NCBI GenBank assembly: GCA_027717645.1
Contig: JALLOG010000017.1
Location: 1-36,974 of the forward strand
Length of the DNA stretch: 36,974 bases
Reading direction: 5' to 3'
Source of the DNA: Desulfobacterota bacterium AH_259_B03_O07
Lineage (GTDB): Bacteria > Desulfobacterota_D > UBA1144 > Nemesobacterales > CSP1-2
Every line of letters starts with the position of its first letter. Position 1 is the stretch's first letter. The position numbers and the translations under genes are program-made. Positions 1 to 7,963 of this stretch are shown piece by piece. Under the pieces are notes generated by a model, which saw only the letters and a list, made by a program, of their open reading frames with translations, had not been told where the DNA came from and did no database searches.

Positions 1-78
1 TCATCTGAAATCCGCAATTGTTAAAATATCATAGAGGTTACCCTATATTATACCACTCAAAATATTGTTAAATAATCC

Positions 79-137
79 CATTTTATGCATAAACCTTTTA
101 TGTTTTTACTATCTCAAAAATTATAGCTCTTGCCAAT
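79..137 (+). repeat. 59-bp repeat, copy A (copy B at 35240-35298)
   Basis: This segment aligns without gaps to 35240-35298 at roughly three-quarters identity. The best conserved blocks are an AACCTTTTATGTT core and TTATAGCTCTTG near the right end. Copy B sits exactly between a metallo-beta-lactamase relic and a 5'-truncated integrase, so the repeat may be a recombination scar or a terminal sequence of a mobile unit. What it does is unknown. The homology is seen by eye and has not been statistically tested. Confidence 0.6.
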
Positions 138-139
138 CG

Positions 140-165
140 TATACTACGAGTTGGGATGAGTTGGT
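140..165 (+). repeat. 26-bp exact repeat, inverted copy at 33492-33517
   Basis: The 26 bases, with core CTACGAGTTGGGATGAGTTG, are found again with no mismatch as the reverse complement at 33492-33517, inside the tRNA-Thr element. An exact 26-mer in 37 kb is far beyond chance. It lies two bases after the 59-bp repeat A, so the left edge carries two neighbouring segments that are split and rearranged in the right-hand element. Confidence 0.75.
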
Positions 166-479
166 GGGTCAGGGTTGGTACTACTCCCCTTATGTCAAGC
201 CGCGTTTAAATGTGAAGTGTTATTCTTATAATACCCTTCTTCTGGTGTACGGTATTCAAGAGCTGAATGAAGGTAATTTGTTTTAACTGTTTTCAAGTAT
301 TTTACTATATTGGAGCTTCAGAATCGAGCATTTCCACAAGCTGAATAATCAGAACGGCAAGGGAAATGCGTATTACAATTGCTTTTGTATAATGTTTTTC
401 AATTTAACTTTTACAGTTGAATGCCAATAGGCAAAGTGGAGCTAGTAAATTTCCGATCCTGGGATTGCTAGCTCTTCTT

Positions 480-728
480 TTATTTTTGATTCTCATTCCT
501 ATCAAAATATTCACTTAATGCCTTCTTAAGAATTTCTGAGGTACTCATTCCTGATCTATCAATTTCCTTCTCTAGTTTCCCTAACAAATCATCTCCTATT
601 CTCAATTGGAGTTTGGGATACCTATCTGAATGTTTCATTTTAGTTCTATCCTTTCCTATCCTTCTCATAGCTCTCAATCTTCTAGCTCTAAGGCGTCTCA
701 CTATTCTTCCTTCACGTTCCATTTTCAT
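480..728 (-). CDS. Ribbon-helix-helix DNA-binding protein
   Basis: This 82-residue protein has a very basic N-terminus (about residues 4-30, many Arg) followed by a CopG/Arc-like ribbon-helix-helix fold. A beta strand around residues 38-44 (PKLQLRIGD) is followed by two helices, with the typical turn GMSTSEILKKAL at about residues 60-71. Such proteins are small dimeric repressors, often antitoxins or element-encoded regulators. A second ATG two codons in (position 722) has a better-spaced AGGA, so the true start may be there. It lies beside an integrase relic and a tRNA-Leu fragment, which fits an element-borne regulator. No toxin partner is visible. An inverted repeat upstream (871-900) could be an operator, but this is a guess. 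Confidence 0.7.
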   Translation of the reverse strand: MKMEREGRIVRRLRARRLRAMRRIGKDRTKMKHSDRYPKLQLRIGDDLLGKLEKEIDRSGMSTSEILKKALSEYFDRNENQK

Positions 729-870
729 TTCCTATTATTTTAGTTTTAACATAAATGTAGTACACGGTCAATAGTCTATCAAAAATAGTTTCTTAAGCCC
801 CTCTCTCTCCCTCCCCCCGAATAGTCCTTTAGAATAACCTCTTAATCTAAGAGCTCTGAGCCACTATTTC

Positions 871-900
871 AGTACACTTTTGATACCCTTTTAGTGTACT
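871..900. promoter_or_regulatory. Inverted repeat AGTACACT-N14-AGTGTACT
   Basis: Two perfect 8-base arms, 871-878 and 893-900, are separated by 14 bases. They could form a hairpin or bind a dimeric regulator. They lie about 145 bases upstream of the divergently oriented ribbon-helix-helix gene. No T-run of terminator type follows immediately. The role is not established. Confidence 0.35.
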
Positions 901-956
901 TTCTTATTTCTACAAGGCTCTTAATGGGGAGCAGTATAAGAGATTGACCTAGATGC

Positions 957-1100
957 GGGCATATCCATGTTAGGCAGACTAAGAATGACAAGGATAGGAA
1001 GATACCGATAAATGAAACCCTGAGAGAAACTCTCGAAAATCAATTTTTAAATAATTTTGTTAGCGGTGGAAAATCAACCGAGGATAAATCCAATGAACGC
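957..1100 (+). pseudogene. Tyrosine recombinase (integrase) relic
   Basis: One frame opens after a stop at 945-947 and reads HIHVRQTKNDKDRKIPINET from 960. This matches the central catalytic region of phage-type tyrosine recombinases, in which a beta hairpin with TKN-x-K-x-R carries the catalytic Lys and is followed by the IPL/IN-ETL strand. There is no start codon, no upstream Arg box (GxRxGE) and no downstream HxLRH or Tyr motif. The frame stays open through 1177 across the adjoining tRNA-Leu fragment. This is a fragment of an integrase, with most of both halves gone. Its position directly in front of a tRNA fragment marks an old integration site. Confidence 0.65.
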
Positions 1101-1116
1101 AAGGGGATAGAGGATG

Positions 1117-1182
1117 TATACGCTGTCTTGAGGGGGCAGTGCCCGCGAGGGCGTGCGGGTTCGACTCCCGCCTTCGGCACCA
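1117..1182 (+). pseudogene. tRNA-Leu(GAG) 3' fragment, attachment-site relic
   Basis: The sequence matches a bacterial tRNA-Leu from the end of the D arm onward. It has an anticodon stem CTGTC/GGCAG, loop TTGAGGG with anticodon GAG (1130-1132), a long variable arm with stem GCCC/GGGC, a T stem GCGGG/CCCGC around TTCGACT, the acceptor 3' strand CTTCGGC, discriminator A and encoded CCA ending at 1182. The matching 5' acceptor strand (GCCGAAG) and the D arm are absent upstream, where the integrase relic lies instead. It cannot fold as a full tRNA. The simplest reading is an attachment-site half left by integration into tRNA-Leu, with the functional gene outside the window. Confidence 0.75.
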
Positions 1183-1193
1183 TATAAATACTC

Positions 1194-1472
1194 TTACTCT
1201 GATTGCAAGGAACTATAGTCTTCCACCTCTTTTTCATAAGACTTTTTGTATGATTCACATTTCGATGGGTCTTCACGGTTTTTCTCTAAGCAATTCTCAT
1301 ATTCTCTTCTTGATTTCTTAACTTTTTCTCTTGCATCTAAAAGATCTTGTCTCGATCTTGCTGAGTCAAAGGGTTTATCCACTAAAATCTCTTTACCGGT
1401 ATCGTAAGCTCCGCAACTTGAAAAAAGTAGCAAGAAAGCAACTGAAAAGATAAGAAGCAAATTACTAAGCAT
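1194..1472 (-). CDS. Small predicted lipoprotein
   Basis: The 92-residue product begins with a hydrophobic signal (residues 4-18) ending in a lipobox-like LLFSSC, so Cys20 would be lipidated. The mature part is strongly charged and helical, with about 40 residues of KK/RR/EE-rich sequence containing two further Cys (in NCLEK and KCESY) that could form a disulfide. I do not recognise a family. It is a single gene, transcribed towards the tRNA-Leu relic and ending 11 bases after it. Start and signal peptide are convincing; function is unknown. Confidence 0.6.
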   Translation of the reverse strand: MLSNLLLIFSVAFLLLFSSCGAYDTGKEILVDKPFDSARSRQDLLDAREKVKKSRREYENCLEKNREDPSKCESYKKSYEKEVEDYSSLQSE

Positions 1473-1541
1473 TTAAATAATGATCCTAGAAAGTTTGATC
1501 AATAAATAACTTGAGATATAAATATAATTTCCTAATTTAAC

Positions 1542-1886
1542 TTATTTATTTTTTGAATACTCTTCTATAGCCTTATCTGCAAACTCAGAACCGAATCTCT
1601 TAATCATTTCAGTAATATCTTTATTGTTGGTTGCTCTCTGGTATGTCTCAGCCATTTTCGTTATAGTCTGAAAGAAGTGGACATTTATTTCCTCAACTGT
1701 CATGTCCTTTGTCCATAGATCAATGCTAAGTGTGTTCTTTTTTTCATGATCCCAGATTGATATCATTACTGCACTGCACTGCTTCAACCCTTCAATGTCT
1801 GAATCTGTGGCATCCCAATCTATAGATATGGGAGTGTAGTTTTCATCCAACTTAATTCTGAAGTTAATATCAGCTTGTTTTGACAT
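1542..1886 (-). CDS. gldC: GldC-like protein
   Basis: The 114-residue soluble protein matches the gliding-motility protein GldC family over its full length. It opens with a strand ending in LDEN, followed by ISIDWDATDSD, then the conserved core SIWDHEKKNTLSIDLWTKDM (about residues 43-62), VEEINVHFFQT and a C-terminal segment ending in FADKAIEEY. GldC is known from Bacteroidetes gliding and type IX secretion systems, where it supports the Gld machinery, but homologues occur in non-gliding bacteria. No other gld, spr or por gene is in the window, so a role in motility cannot be claimed here. The gene stands alone on the minus strand. Confidence 0.7.
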   Translation of the reverse strand: MSKQADINFRIKLDENYTPISIDWDATDSDIEGLKQCSAVMISIWDHEKKNTLSIDLWTKDMTVEEINVHFFQTITKMAETYQRATNNKDITEMIKRFGSEFADKAIEEYSKNK

Positions 1887-2298
1887 TTTTTCTCTTCACA
1901 ATAAAAGTTTAAGGTCGCAATTAAGATAAACTATAATTACTGATTATAAAATATAAAAGTTTAACTTGAAAATTCGCTGTGGCTTGCAACAGGGTTTATT
2001 AGAAATTGTCGTTGCGAACGGAGTGAAGCAATCTCCAGAGATAGCGGGAGATCGCTTCGTTTGAGACTCGCGATGACAGTGTGTGGGTTGCTTCGTCGCC
2101 CTCGACATAGCTCAGGATTACTCGCAATGACGATTGTGACGTTATTATTTTAATAACATACCCTGGAGCTTGCTACAGGGTTATTGATTTGAAATGAAAC
2201 AAAGATTAATGATTAATATTATTTAAATTGTTACTTGCTGTTCTATAGATCTTTTATATTGGATCTTAAATGTTATTGGAATTAAAGGGAGAAAAAAA
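1887..2298. other. Intergenic region with composite REP-like repeat
   Basis: There is no gene in these 412 bases. The middle is occupied by a REP-like palindromic unit (2008-2133) framed by two CCCTG...CAGGG modules (1976-1994 and 2161-2180). The remaining 120 bases up to the next gene are A+T-rich and presumably hold its promoter. Confidence 0.6.
1976..2180. repeat. Composite REP-like element, copy 1
   Basis: The core unit 2008-2133 starts GTCGTTGCGAACGGAGTGAA and ends CTCGCAATGACGA. It contains GAAGCAATCTCC and its inverted counterpart GGAGATCGCTTCGT, plus an internal CTCGCGATGACAG, so it can fold into nested hairpins. On each side lies a roughly 20-bp imperfect palindrome: GCTGTGGCTTGCAACAGGG at 1976 and CCCTGGAGCTTGCTACAGGG at 2161. 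The same arrangement recurs at 36707-36861, and a related core lies at 20238-20391. Such CATTGCGAG...CGATGAC repeats are widespread intergenic elements in several phyla. Confidence 0.7.
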
Positions 2299-3255
2299 TT
2301 GAAAGTCACAGTGTTAGGTTGTGGTGTATCTGGATTAACATGTGGAATCCGACTACTCGAATTGAACTTCAGAGTAAAAATTATTGCTTACTCAATCCCG
2401 CCGAATACTACTTCCGACATTGCCGCTGCCTATTGGAGTCCCTTCAGAGTTTATCCGGAGGGTAAGGTTCTAAAGTGGGGCAAACACGCTTTCAATGTAT
2501 TTATGAAATTAACTAGGATAGAAGGTACTGGCGTTTCACGTACAAAGTTGATGGAACTTTTCGATCATGATGTGGATGATGTTTGGTGGGAAAAGGCGGT
2601 ACCAAATTATCGCCGAGCAAGTAAAGAAGAAATGCCACAGGGGTTTAAATACGCACATTTAGTTGAGATTCCACTAATTGAGACACCTATATACATGAAG
2701 TATCTTGTTAAGCGATTTAAAGATTTGGGCGGTAGAATCCAAAGGTTGGATAAAAAGATATCATCGATAGAGGAATTATACACAGATAATATGCTGATTA
2801 TTAATTGCTCGGGACTTGGAGCTCATGAGATTTGTGGAGACAATGAGGTGTACCCAATCCGTGGTCAAATTATAAGGACAACTAACCCTGGTATCAATCG
2901 TTGCTATCATTACGAAAGTACGATTAAAGACTTAACATACATAGTTCCTCGTAGTAATGATTGCATTTTGGGGGGAACGGCAGAGGAAAATAATTGGAAC
3001 ACTGAAATTAATGAAGAAACAGCAAAAACTATACTTCATCATTGTCAGAAGTTAGAGCCCTCTCTGCTCGAAGCAGAGGTGTTAGAACACAAGGTAGGAT
3101 TGCGACCAGGCCGAAATGAGGTACGTCTTGAGCTTGAAATCGTTAATAATAATTGCTCAGTCATACATAATTACGGCCATGGCGGGGCCGGGTTCACTCT
3201 CTCTTGGGGATGTGCTGAAGAAGTAGTGAAAACTGCAAAAACCTATGCCAATTAG
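2299..3255 (+). CDS. D-amino-acid oxidase family FAD enzyme
   Basis: The 318-residue protein belongs to the DAO family of FAD-dependent amine and amino-acid oxidases, which oxidise D-amino acids to 2-oxo acids with O2, giving NH3 and H2O2. The N-terminal FAD motif is GCGVSG (residues 7-12). Family signatures follow: AAAYWSPFR (about 43-51), INCSGLGA (about 168-175), PIRGQIIR, GGTAEENNW, GLRPGRNEVRLE with the substrate-carboxylate Arg, and the C-terminal NYGHGGAGFTLSWG, which closes on the flavin. Length is near that of eukaryotic DAAO/DDO (about 340). The start is TTG with AAAGGGA a few bases upstream, and no earlier in-frame ATG was chosen. It is a lone gene. The exact substrate cannot be told, and a D-aspartate oxidase is equally possible. 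Confidence 0.85.
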   Translation: MKVTVLGCGVSGLTCGIRLLELNFRVKIIAYSIPPNTTSDIAAAYWSPFRVYPEGKVLKWGKHAFNVFMKLTRIEGTGVSRTKLMELFDHDVDDVWWEKAVPNYRRASKEEMPQGFKYAHLVEIPLIETPIYMKYLVKRFKDLGGRIQRLDKKISSIEELYTDNMLIINCSGLGAHEICGDNEVYPIRGQIIRTTNPGINRCYHYESTIKDLTYIVPRSNDCILGGTAEENNWNTEINEETAKTILHHCQKLEPSLLEAEVLEHKVGLRPGRNEVRLELEIVNNNCSVIHNYGHGGAGFTLSWGCAEEVVKTAKTYAN

Positions 3256-3491
3256 GCAATTTAGTAATTGTTACCGTAAGAAGCATGAGTTATAGCTTTT
3301 TTCTTTAGTTATAGTTTTATAAATCAAATCTATCTTTAGCCCCTCTTTTTATCAGTTAATCTCAATTATTAAGTAAATATAGTTTGATGTAGTTTGTTTT
3401 CTACACTATTGTTATAAGACGTGCTTTTGTTCCTTAAAAATTACTATTAAATATCTTGATGTTAGGTAAAAGGTTAAAACACTAAAACAAG

Positions 3492-5489
3492 ATGAATATT
3501 CCGATACTCAGTCAAATTGTGATAATTTTCGGATTATCTATTGCCGTTATTTTCATATTTTCGCGTCTTCGTGTACCAACAATTTTAGGCTTCTTGCTTA
3601 CTGGAATCATAGCAGGCCCACATGCCCTTGGTTTAGTAAAGGCAGTAAATGAAGTAGAAATTCTAGCCGAAATTGGTGTGGTGATGTTGCTTTTTGCGAT
3701 CGGCATTGAGTTTTCAATTAAAAATCTTTTGCAGATAAAAAGAGCTGCACTACTTGGTGGAGGCTCGCAGGTTTTACTAACTATATTTATCACATTTCTG
3801 GTACTCAAGGGGTTTGGAAGGCCTCTCGGTGAAGCGGTGTTTATTGGGTTTTTAATTTCTCTTAGCAGTACTGCTATTGTGCTCAAGCTACTTCAGGAAA
3901 GGACGGAAATTGACAGCCCTCATGGACGGACAACACTCGGAATCTTAATATTCCAAGACATCATTGTTGTGCCAATGATTTTGATAACACCCATACTTTC
4001 AGGGAGTTCCAATGACATCGGCGCCTCCATATTAATTATTCTGGTTAAGGGCGTTTTAATAATTCTACTAGTAATTGTCAGTGCGAAATGGATTGTGCCA
4101 TGGCTTTTATATCAAATAACTCGAACTAGAAGTAGAGAGCTTTTTTTATTGAGTATTTTGGTTATTTGTTTAGCAGTTGCATGGCTTACTTCAAGCTTGG
4201 GTCTTTCGCTTGCAATGGGAGCCTTCTTAGCCGGTCTAACCATATCGGAGTCTGAATACAGTCATGAGGCGCTGAGCAATGTTTTACCTTTCCGAGATAT
4301 CTTTACGAGTTTCTTTTTTGTCTCAATCGGTATGTTGTTGGATATCGGTTTTATTGTTCAAAAACCCTTATTAATAGCCATAATTGTATTAGGAGTGTTG
4401 GTCCTTAAGGTTTTTACGGCTTCTTCAGCAGTAATAATTAGCGGATTTCCATTACGTACGGCTATTTTAGTCGGGCTTGCGCTTTGTCAGATAGGTGAGT
4501 TTTCATTTATTTTGTCCAAGGTCGGTGTTGATTTTGAACTGCTTAACGTAGAAGTTTATCAGATGTTTTTATCAGTTACTGTTCTAACGATGGCAGCGAC
4601 TCCTTTTATCATATTGTTAGCACCGAGAATTTCAGACTTTGTGGTCGGATTGCCTATGCCCGAGAGACTTAGATCGGGTCTTTATCCTCTAAAAGAGCTT
4701 GGATCTATTCAGAAAAAAGAAGCCTTAATAGACCATCTAGTCATTGTTGGACATGGAATTAATGGTAGGAATTTGGCGCGCGCTGCAAAAGTGGCGGGTA
4801 TTCCATATGTAATAATTGATATGAACCCCGATACAGTGAAGGAAGAGCAAGCAAAGGGAGAGCCCATTAATTACGGTGATGCAACCCAGGAATCAGTTCT
4901 CAAATTAGTAGGAATTACAGATGCAAGGGTAATCGTAATTGCAATCTCTGACCCTGCCGCTACTAGAAGAATTGCCTCAATTGCTAGGAAGCTTCACAAA
5001 AACATACATATCATAACCCGTACTAGATTTGTGCAGGAAATGAAGCCACTTTTTGATTTAGGTGCAGATGAAGTTATACCCGAAGAATTTGAAACATCAG
5101 TTGAGATCTTCACGAGGGTACTAATGAAATATTTAATTCCGGATGATGAGATTAAAAAGTTCATCAATGAGGTAAGGTCAGACGGTTATGAGATGTTTAG
5201 AAGTCTTTCAAAATCCCGATCTTCTCTTTCAGATTTAAGTACTCATCTCTCTAACGTAGAAATCTGTACCTTAAGGGTTACTAAGGATTCATCACTTGTT
5301 AATAAGTCAATCGCAGAGATTGGTTTTAGGAAGAATTACGGAGTAACAATTCTTGCTATACGCACTGATAGCATATGGTTTCCTAATCCTGGTGGTGATC
5401 AAAAGATCTCTGCGAATGACACAATAATTCTACTGGGAACACCTGATAGAATCGTTGATGTATCGTCTAAATTTGGGCTATCTCAGTAG
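3492..5489 (+). CDS. CPA2 cation:proton antiporter with RCK domains (KefB/YbaL type)
   Basis: The 665-residue inner-membrane protein has about 12 hydrophobic segments in residues 1-380 typical of the Na+/H+ exchanger CPA2 fold, including LGFLLTGIIAGP (about 32-43) and the half-helix GVVMLLFAIGIEF. A cytoplasmic RCK/TrkA-N Rossmann domain follows (about 410-530) with the nucleotide motif VIVGHGINGRNLA and an acidic IIDMNPD. A TrkA-C domain ends the chain (about 575-665). The family exports K+ or Na+ in exchange for H+ and is gated by NAD(H) or glutathione-type ligands at the RCK domain. It is a single-gene unit with a hairpin (TAGAATCG...CGATTCTA, 5499-5526) between it and the convergent acyl-CoA ligase gene, lacking a clear T-run. 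Confidence 0.88.
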   Translation: MNIPILSQIVIIFGLSIAVIFIFSRLRVPTILGFLLTGIIAGPHALGLVKAVNEVEILAEIGVVMLLFAIGIEFSIKNLLQIKRAALLGGGSQVLLTIFITFLVLKGFGRPLGEAVFIGFLISLSSTAIVLKLLQERTEIDSPHGRTTLGILIFQDIIVVPMILITPILSGSSNDIGASILIILVKGVLIILLVIVSAKWIVPWLLYQITRTRSRELFLLSILVICLAVAWLTSSLGLSLAMGAFLAGLTISESEYSHEALSNVLPFRDIFTSFFFVSIGMLLDIGFIVQKPLLIAIIVLGVLVLKVFTASSAVIISGFPLRTAILVGLALCQIGEFSFILSKVGVDFELLNVEVYQMFLSVTVLTMAATPFIILLAPRISDFVVGLPMPERLRSGLYPLKELGSIQKKEALIDHLVIVGHGINGRNLARAAKVAGIPYVIIDMNPDTVKEEQAKGEPINYGDATQESVLKLVGITDARVIVIAISDPAATRRIASIARKLHKNIHIITRTRFVQEMKPLFDLGADEVIPEEFETSVEIFTRVLMKYLIPDDEIKKFINEVRSDGYEMFRSLSKSRSSLSDLSTHLSNVEICTLRVTKDSSLVNKSIAEIGFRKNYGVTILAIRTDSIWFPNPGGDQKISANDTIILLGTPDRIVDVSSKFGLSQ

Positions 5490-5498
5490 TCAGTATTG

Positions 5499-5526
5499 TA
5501 GAATCGTTTTTATAATTTCGATTCTA
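5499..5526. terminator. Possible stem-loop between convergent genes
   Basis: Arms TAGAATCG and CGATTCTA pair over 8 bases with a 12-base A+T-rich loop (TTTTTATAATTT). It sits 10 bases after the antiporter stop codon and about 40 bases from the stop of the convergent acyl-CoA ligase gene. There is no G+C-rich stem or trailing T-run, so this is a weak candidate for a shared terminator. Confidence 0.3.
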
Positions 5527-5564
5527 ACTACATTTAATAGGTGCGAGATAAAGTTGTGAAATTA

Positions 5565-7256
5565 TTAATCTCGTATTACTTTTTCTTCCGGCTTTAAACT
5601 CATGTCTTTGAATAGATGTCTTTTAATCTTTCGAGTTGTGGTTTTCGGAAACTCTTCAAATCGTATTGCAAAATTGCTTATCTTTTTATATGCTTCGAGA
5701 TCTTTATTCATTTTTCTAACTTCAAGTCTTATTAGATTCCAAACATTTTCGTCAGATGTTTCTTCTCCAACCCCTCCTAACCTTTCATTTACTTCATCAA
5801 TGTTTGGATAGATTAATGCCTGAATGGTCTTATCGTCCGGACTAAACACCAAAGCCTCTTCGATGAATGTTGATTTTGTTAATTTCTCTTCAACCTCTTC
5901 TGGAAATAAATTTTTTCCTCCCCTGGTAACTATCAAGAATTTCTTCCTTCCTGTTACATATAGATAACCGTCGTCGTCAAAATATCCTAAATCGCCTGTA
6001 CATAACCATCCATCAGGCTGTAAGACCTCCTTTGTCGCCGTTTCATTTTTGTAATATCCCTTCATTATGTTTGGTCCTCTGACTACTATCTCACCGTTTC
6101 CATCTTCATCAATATCCCTTATTTCAACTTCGTCACTCTCTATTATCATTCCCACGCTTTGGTTTTTGGGATTCGATGGAGGATTGATGCTAATGAGGGG
6201 GGATGTTTCAGAGAGTCCATATCCCTGGATTATCGGAAATCCATACCCCTCGAGTCCACTTGACACCCAGCTCGGAAGCGCCGCACCTCCACAGATTATG
6301 AATTTTATTCTATCAAGTCCCAATTGTTTCTTTATCTTTCTACCAATGAGCTTATTAGGTAGGGTTCTTGTTATTAATCTTTTGAGCCCTTTTTGATTTG
6401 ATAACTCTTTATATATTCTAATATAGAGCTTTTCGAGCAGAAGCGGAGCATTAAGCCAGACTGTTGGAGAAGCTATATATAAATCCTCAAGCATGTCTCT
6501 TGGCTTTAAACTTCTCGAGTAAAATACACTCGATCCATTGTAGAAGGGACCTACAAGTCCACAAGTACATTCATATGAGTGATGGATTGGGAGCACTGAG
6601 AACGCTCGATCTTCGGGACCAAGGTCTATGACCTTATATATGTCTTCCACGTTTGACATGATGTTCCCATGTGTAAGCATCACGCCTTTTGGATTACCAG
6701 TGGTTCCGGAAGTGAATAAAATTTGTAAAAGATCGTTCTCTGATGGAGTAACTTTTTCAATTCCACTCGAATACATTTTAAAAATCTCATCGAAGTTTTC
6801 CATCACAACTATGTGTTGTAGTTCTTGAAGGTCATCTACAAATGATTGAAATTTTGAAAAAAATGAACTGGAGAGTATTATCGCTTTTACAGAAGAATAT
6901 CTTAGAATGAATTTATGTGATTCAATGGAGGACCTAGCATCGAGTGGAACAGCTACTGCACCAATCCAGGCTACAGAAAAGTACGAGATGCCCCATTCCG
7001 GTCTATTGTCTCCAAGGATTGCTATGTTGTCACCTTTGCTGAGCCCTAGCTCGTTCAAGTGCCTGCCTAGACGAGTGACCGATTCGAAAACTTGGTTAAA
7101 GCTTAATTCGTAAAGGCTATTGTTTCTTGGTATTAAAAACGCTGTTCTATCCTTGTATAGTTGAGTGCTGTTTTCAATCATTTCAGGGATAGTTTTTATC
7201 CCTAGGGGTTCTCTGACCGTTTTTATTTTTCGTACCGGTTTGTCAAATTTCTTCAT
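5565..7256 (-). CDS. Long-chain acyl-CoA synthetase (AMP-binding)
   Basis: The 563-residue ligase activates fatty acids with ATP and CoA through an acyl-adenylate. Signature motifs are visible in order: P-loop-like FTSGTTGNPKG (181-191), the A5 motif GYGLSETSP, the A7 motif DGWLCTGDLGYFDDDGY, the A8 hinge GRKKFLIVTRGGKN (the family's R/K-K-x-x-I), and near the C-terminus TTRKIKRH, in the place of the A10 Lys. This layout matches long-chain FadD15/FAA-type enzymes rather than short-chain ones. It is predicted to be cytoplasmic or membrane-associated, with no signal peptide. Its start codon abuts the stop of the RAYT transposase gene on the same strand, an arrangement produced by the transposon landing directly upstream, so the native promoter may have been displaced. 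Confidence 0.87.
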   Translation of the reverse strand: MKKFDKPVRKIKTVREPLGIKTIPEMIENSTQLYKDRTAFLIPRNNSLYELSFNQVFESVTRLGRHLNELGLSKGDNIAILGDNRPEWGISYFSVAWIGAVAVPLDARSSIESHKFILRYSSVKAIILSSSFFSKFQSFVDDLQELQHIVVMENFDEIFKMYSSGIEKVTPSENDLLQILFTSGTTGNPKGVMLTHGNIMSNVEDIYKVIDLGPEDRAFSVLPIHHSYECTCGLVGPFYNGSSVFYSRSLKPRDMLEDLYIASPTVWLNAPLLLEKLYIRIYKELSNQKGLKRLITRTLPNKLIGRKIKKQLGLDRIKFIICGGAALPSWVSSGLEGYGFPIIQGYGLSETSPLISINPPSNPKNQSVGMIIESDEVEIRDIDEDGNGEIVVRGPNIMKGYYKNETATKEVLQPDGWLCTGDLGYFDDDGYLYVTGRKKFLIVTRGGKNLFPEEVEEKLTKSTFIEEALVFSPDDKTIQALIYPNIDEVNERLGGVGEETSDENVWNLIRLEVRKMNKDLEAYKKISNFAIRFEEFPKTTTRKIKRHLFKDMSLKPEEKVIRD

Positions 7257-7963
7257 TAAAAATAGTAAAAATAGGGACAGACACTATTTATTTTTTTCTT
7301 TTCCCTTGGTCTCCTCCTAGGCAAAGCCTTTATTACCCTACCAACCTTCCTATCGATTTCTTCAAAAAACTTAGGAGTTCCCAGAGGACGTTCCAACATG
7401 GTGTGTTTTCTTATTCTGTCCAATTCGTCTTCAATCTCGTCAGACTCTAAATACTCGTCCCAACCACTTTCTCCCATATCCACCATATTCTCTACGTCTT
7501 CTAAATCCAGAAAATCTTTTGATCTGCCAGTATGATGTGCTGCACTGCCCCATTTCCGCTCCCATGCCTTTTTTACCAATCTTGCTCTAACAGGGTTATT
7601 TTCCACATACCTTAGGGCTGCCATTAAATGTACTTCGTCTAATATACAAGAATAGAAGCGGCCTTTCCACAAATGGCCTGATAATTTCCTCTTCTTATTA
7701 AAATATTGTGAATATCTCATATGTACTATGCTAAATACCCTAGATAGGGATTTTTCCTCCCCAGGGATGACTATAAAATGAACATGGTTATCCATTAAGC
7801 AATAGGCTAATAAAGCAAGGTTATGTTTTTTGCTGTATTCCTTTATCCAAGTTACGTATTTTAATCTGTCCGCTTCATCTACAAAGATATTCTGCTGATA
7901 ATTTCCTCTTTGAGTAATGTGATAGGGGTAGTTTGGCACAACTATTCTTGCGGTTCTTGGCAT
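7256..7963 (-). CDS. REP-associated tyrosine transposase (RAYT, Y1 family)
   Basis: The 235-residue protein is an HUH single-strand transposase. The metal-binding HVH lies at residues 60-62 within CLMDNHVHFIV. A conserved Tyr (Y87 in RYSQYFNKK) is the probable nucleophile, and GHLWKGRFYS and RYVENNPVRA are family signatures. RAYTs are domesticated IS200/IS605 relatives that move or maintain REP palindromes. The last codons (INSVCPYFYYF) are encoded by the terminal repeat itself, and the gene is framed by inverted copies of AAATAGYGTCTGTCCCTATT. The C-terminal 80 residues are acidic and variable. It appears intact and could act on the palindromic repeats scattered in this window, though which family it recognises is unproven. 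Confidence 0.88.
   Translation of the reverse strand: MPRTARIVVPNYPYHITQRGNYQQNIFVDEADRLKYVTWIKEYSKKHNLALLAYCLMDNHVHFIVIPGEEKSLSRVFSIVHMRYSQYFNKKRKLSGHLWKGRFYSCILDEVHLMAALRYVENNPVRARLVKKAWERKWGSAAHHTGRSKDFLDLEDVENMVDMGESGWDEYLESDEIEDELDRIRKHTMLERPLGTPKFFEEIDRKVGRVIKALPRRRPREKKKINSVCPYFYYF

Larger units (their letters stand above)
1..479. other. Gene-poor left edge, probable element remnant
   Basis: I see no convincing gene here. An open frame at 65-286 (73 codons) has no recognisable domain and no good ribosome-binding site, and part of it lies in repeats that recur elsewhere in the window. The stretch holds a 59-bp repeat (79-137) and a 26-bp repeat (140-165), both shared with the integrative element near the right end. 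It is most simply read as eroded mobile-element DNA whose outer part lies beyond the window. Confidence 0.5.

Noticed and set aside
65-286. 73-codon frame at the left edge
   Set aside because: It lies across the two repeats shared with the right-hand element, without ribosome-binding site or recognisable domain.
1040-1276. Minus-strand frame with a PKAGVEPARPRGHCPLKTA segment
   Set aside because: It is the antisense translation of the tRNA-Leu fragment, a well-known spurious protein motif, and overlaps the lipoprotein gene end.
1976-2180. CRISPR-like array from the repeated palindromes
   Set aside because: Repeat units are single or paired, differ in length and are not regularly spaced by unique spacers; no cas gene is present. 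The same holds for all other repeat clusters here.
5602-7113. Several plus-strand frames opposite the acyl-CoA ligase
   Set aside because: They are shadow frames of a well-supported minus-strand gene, low in complexity and without own signals.
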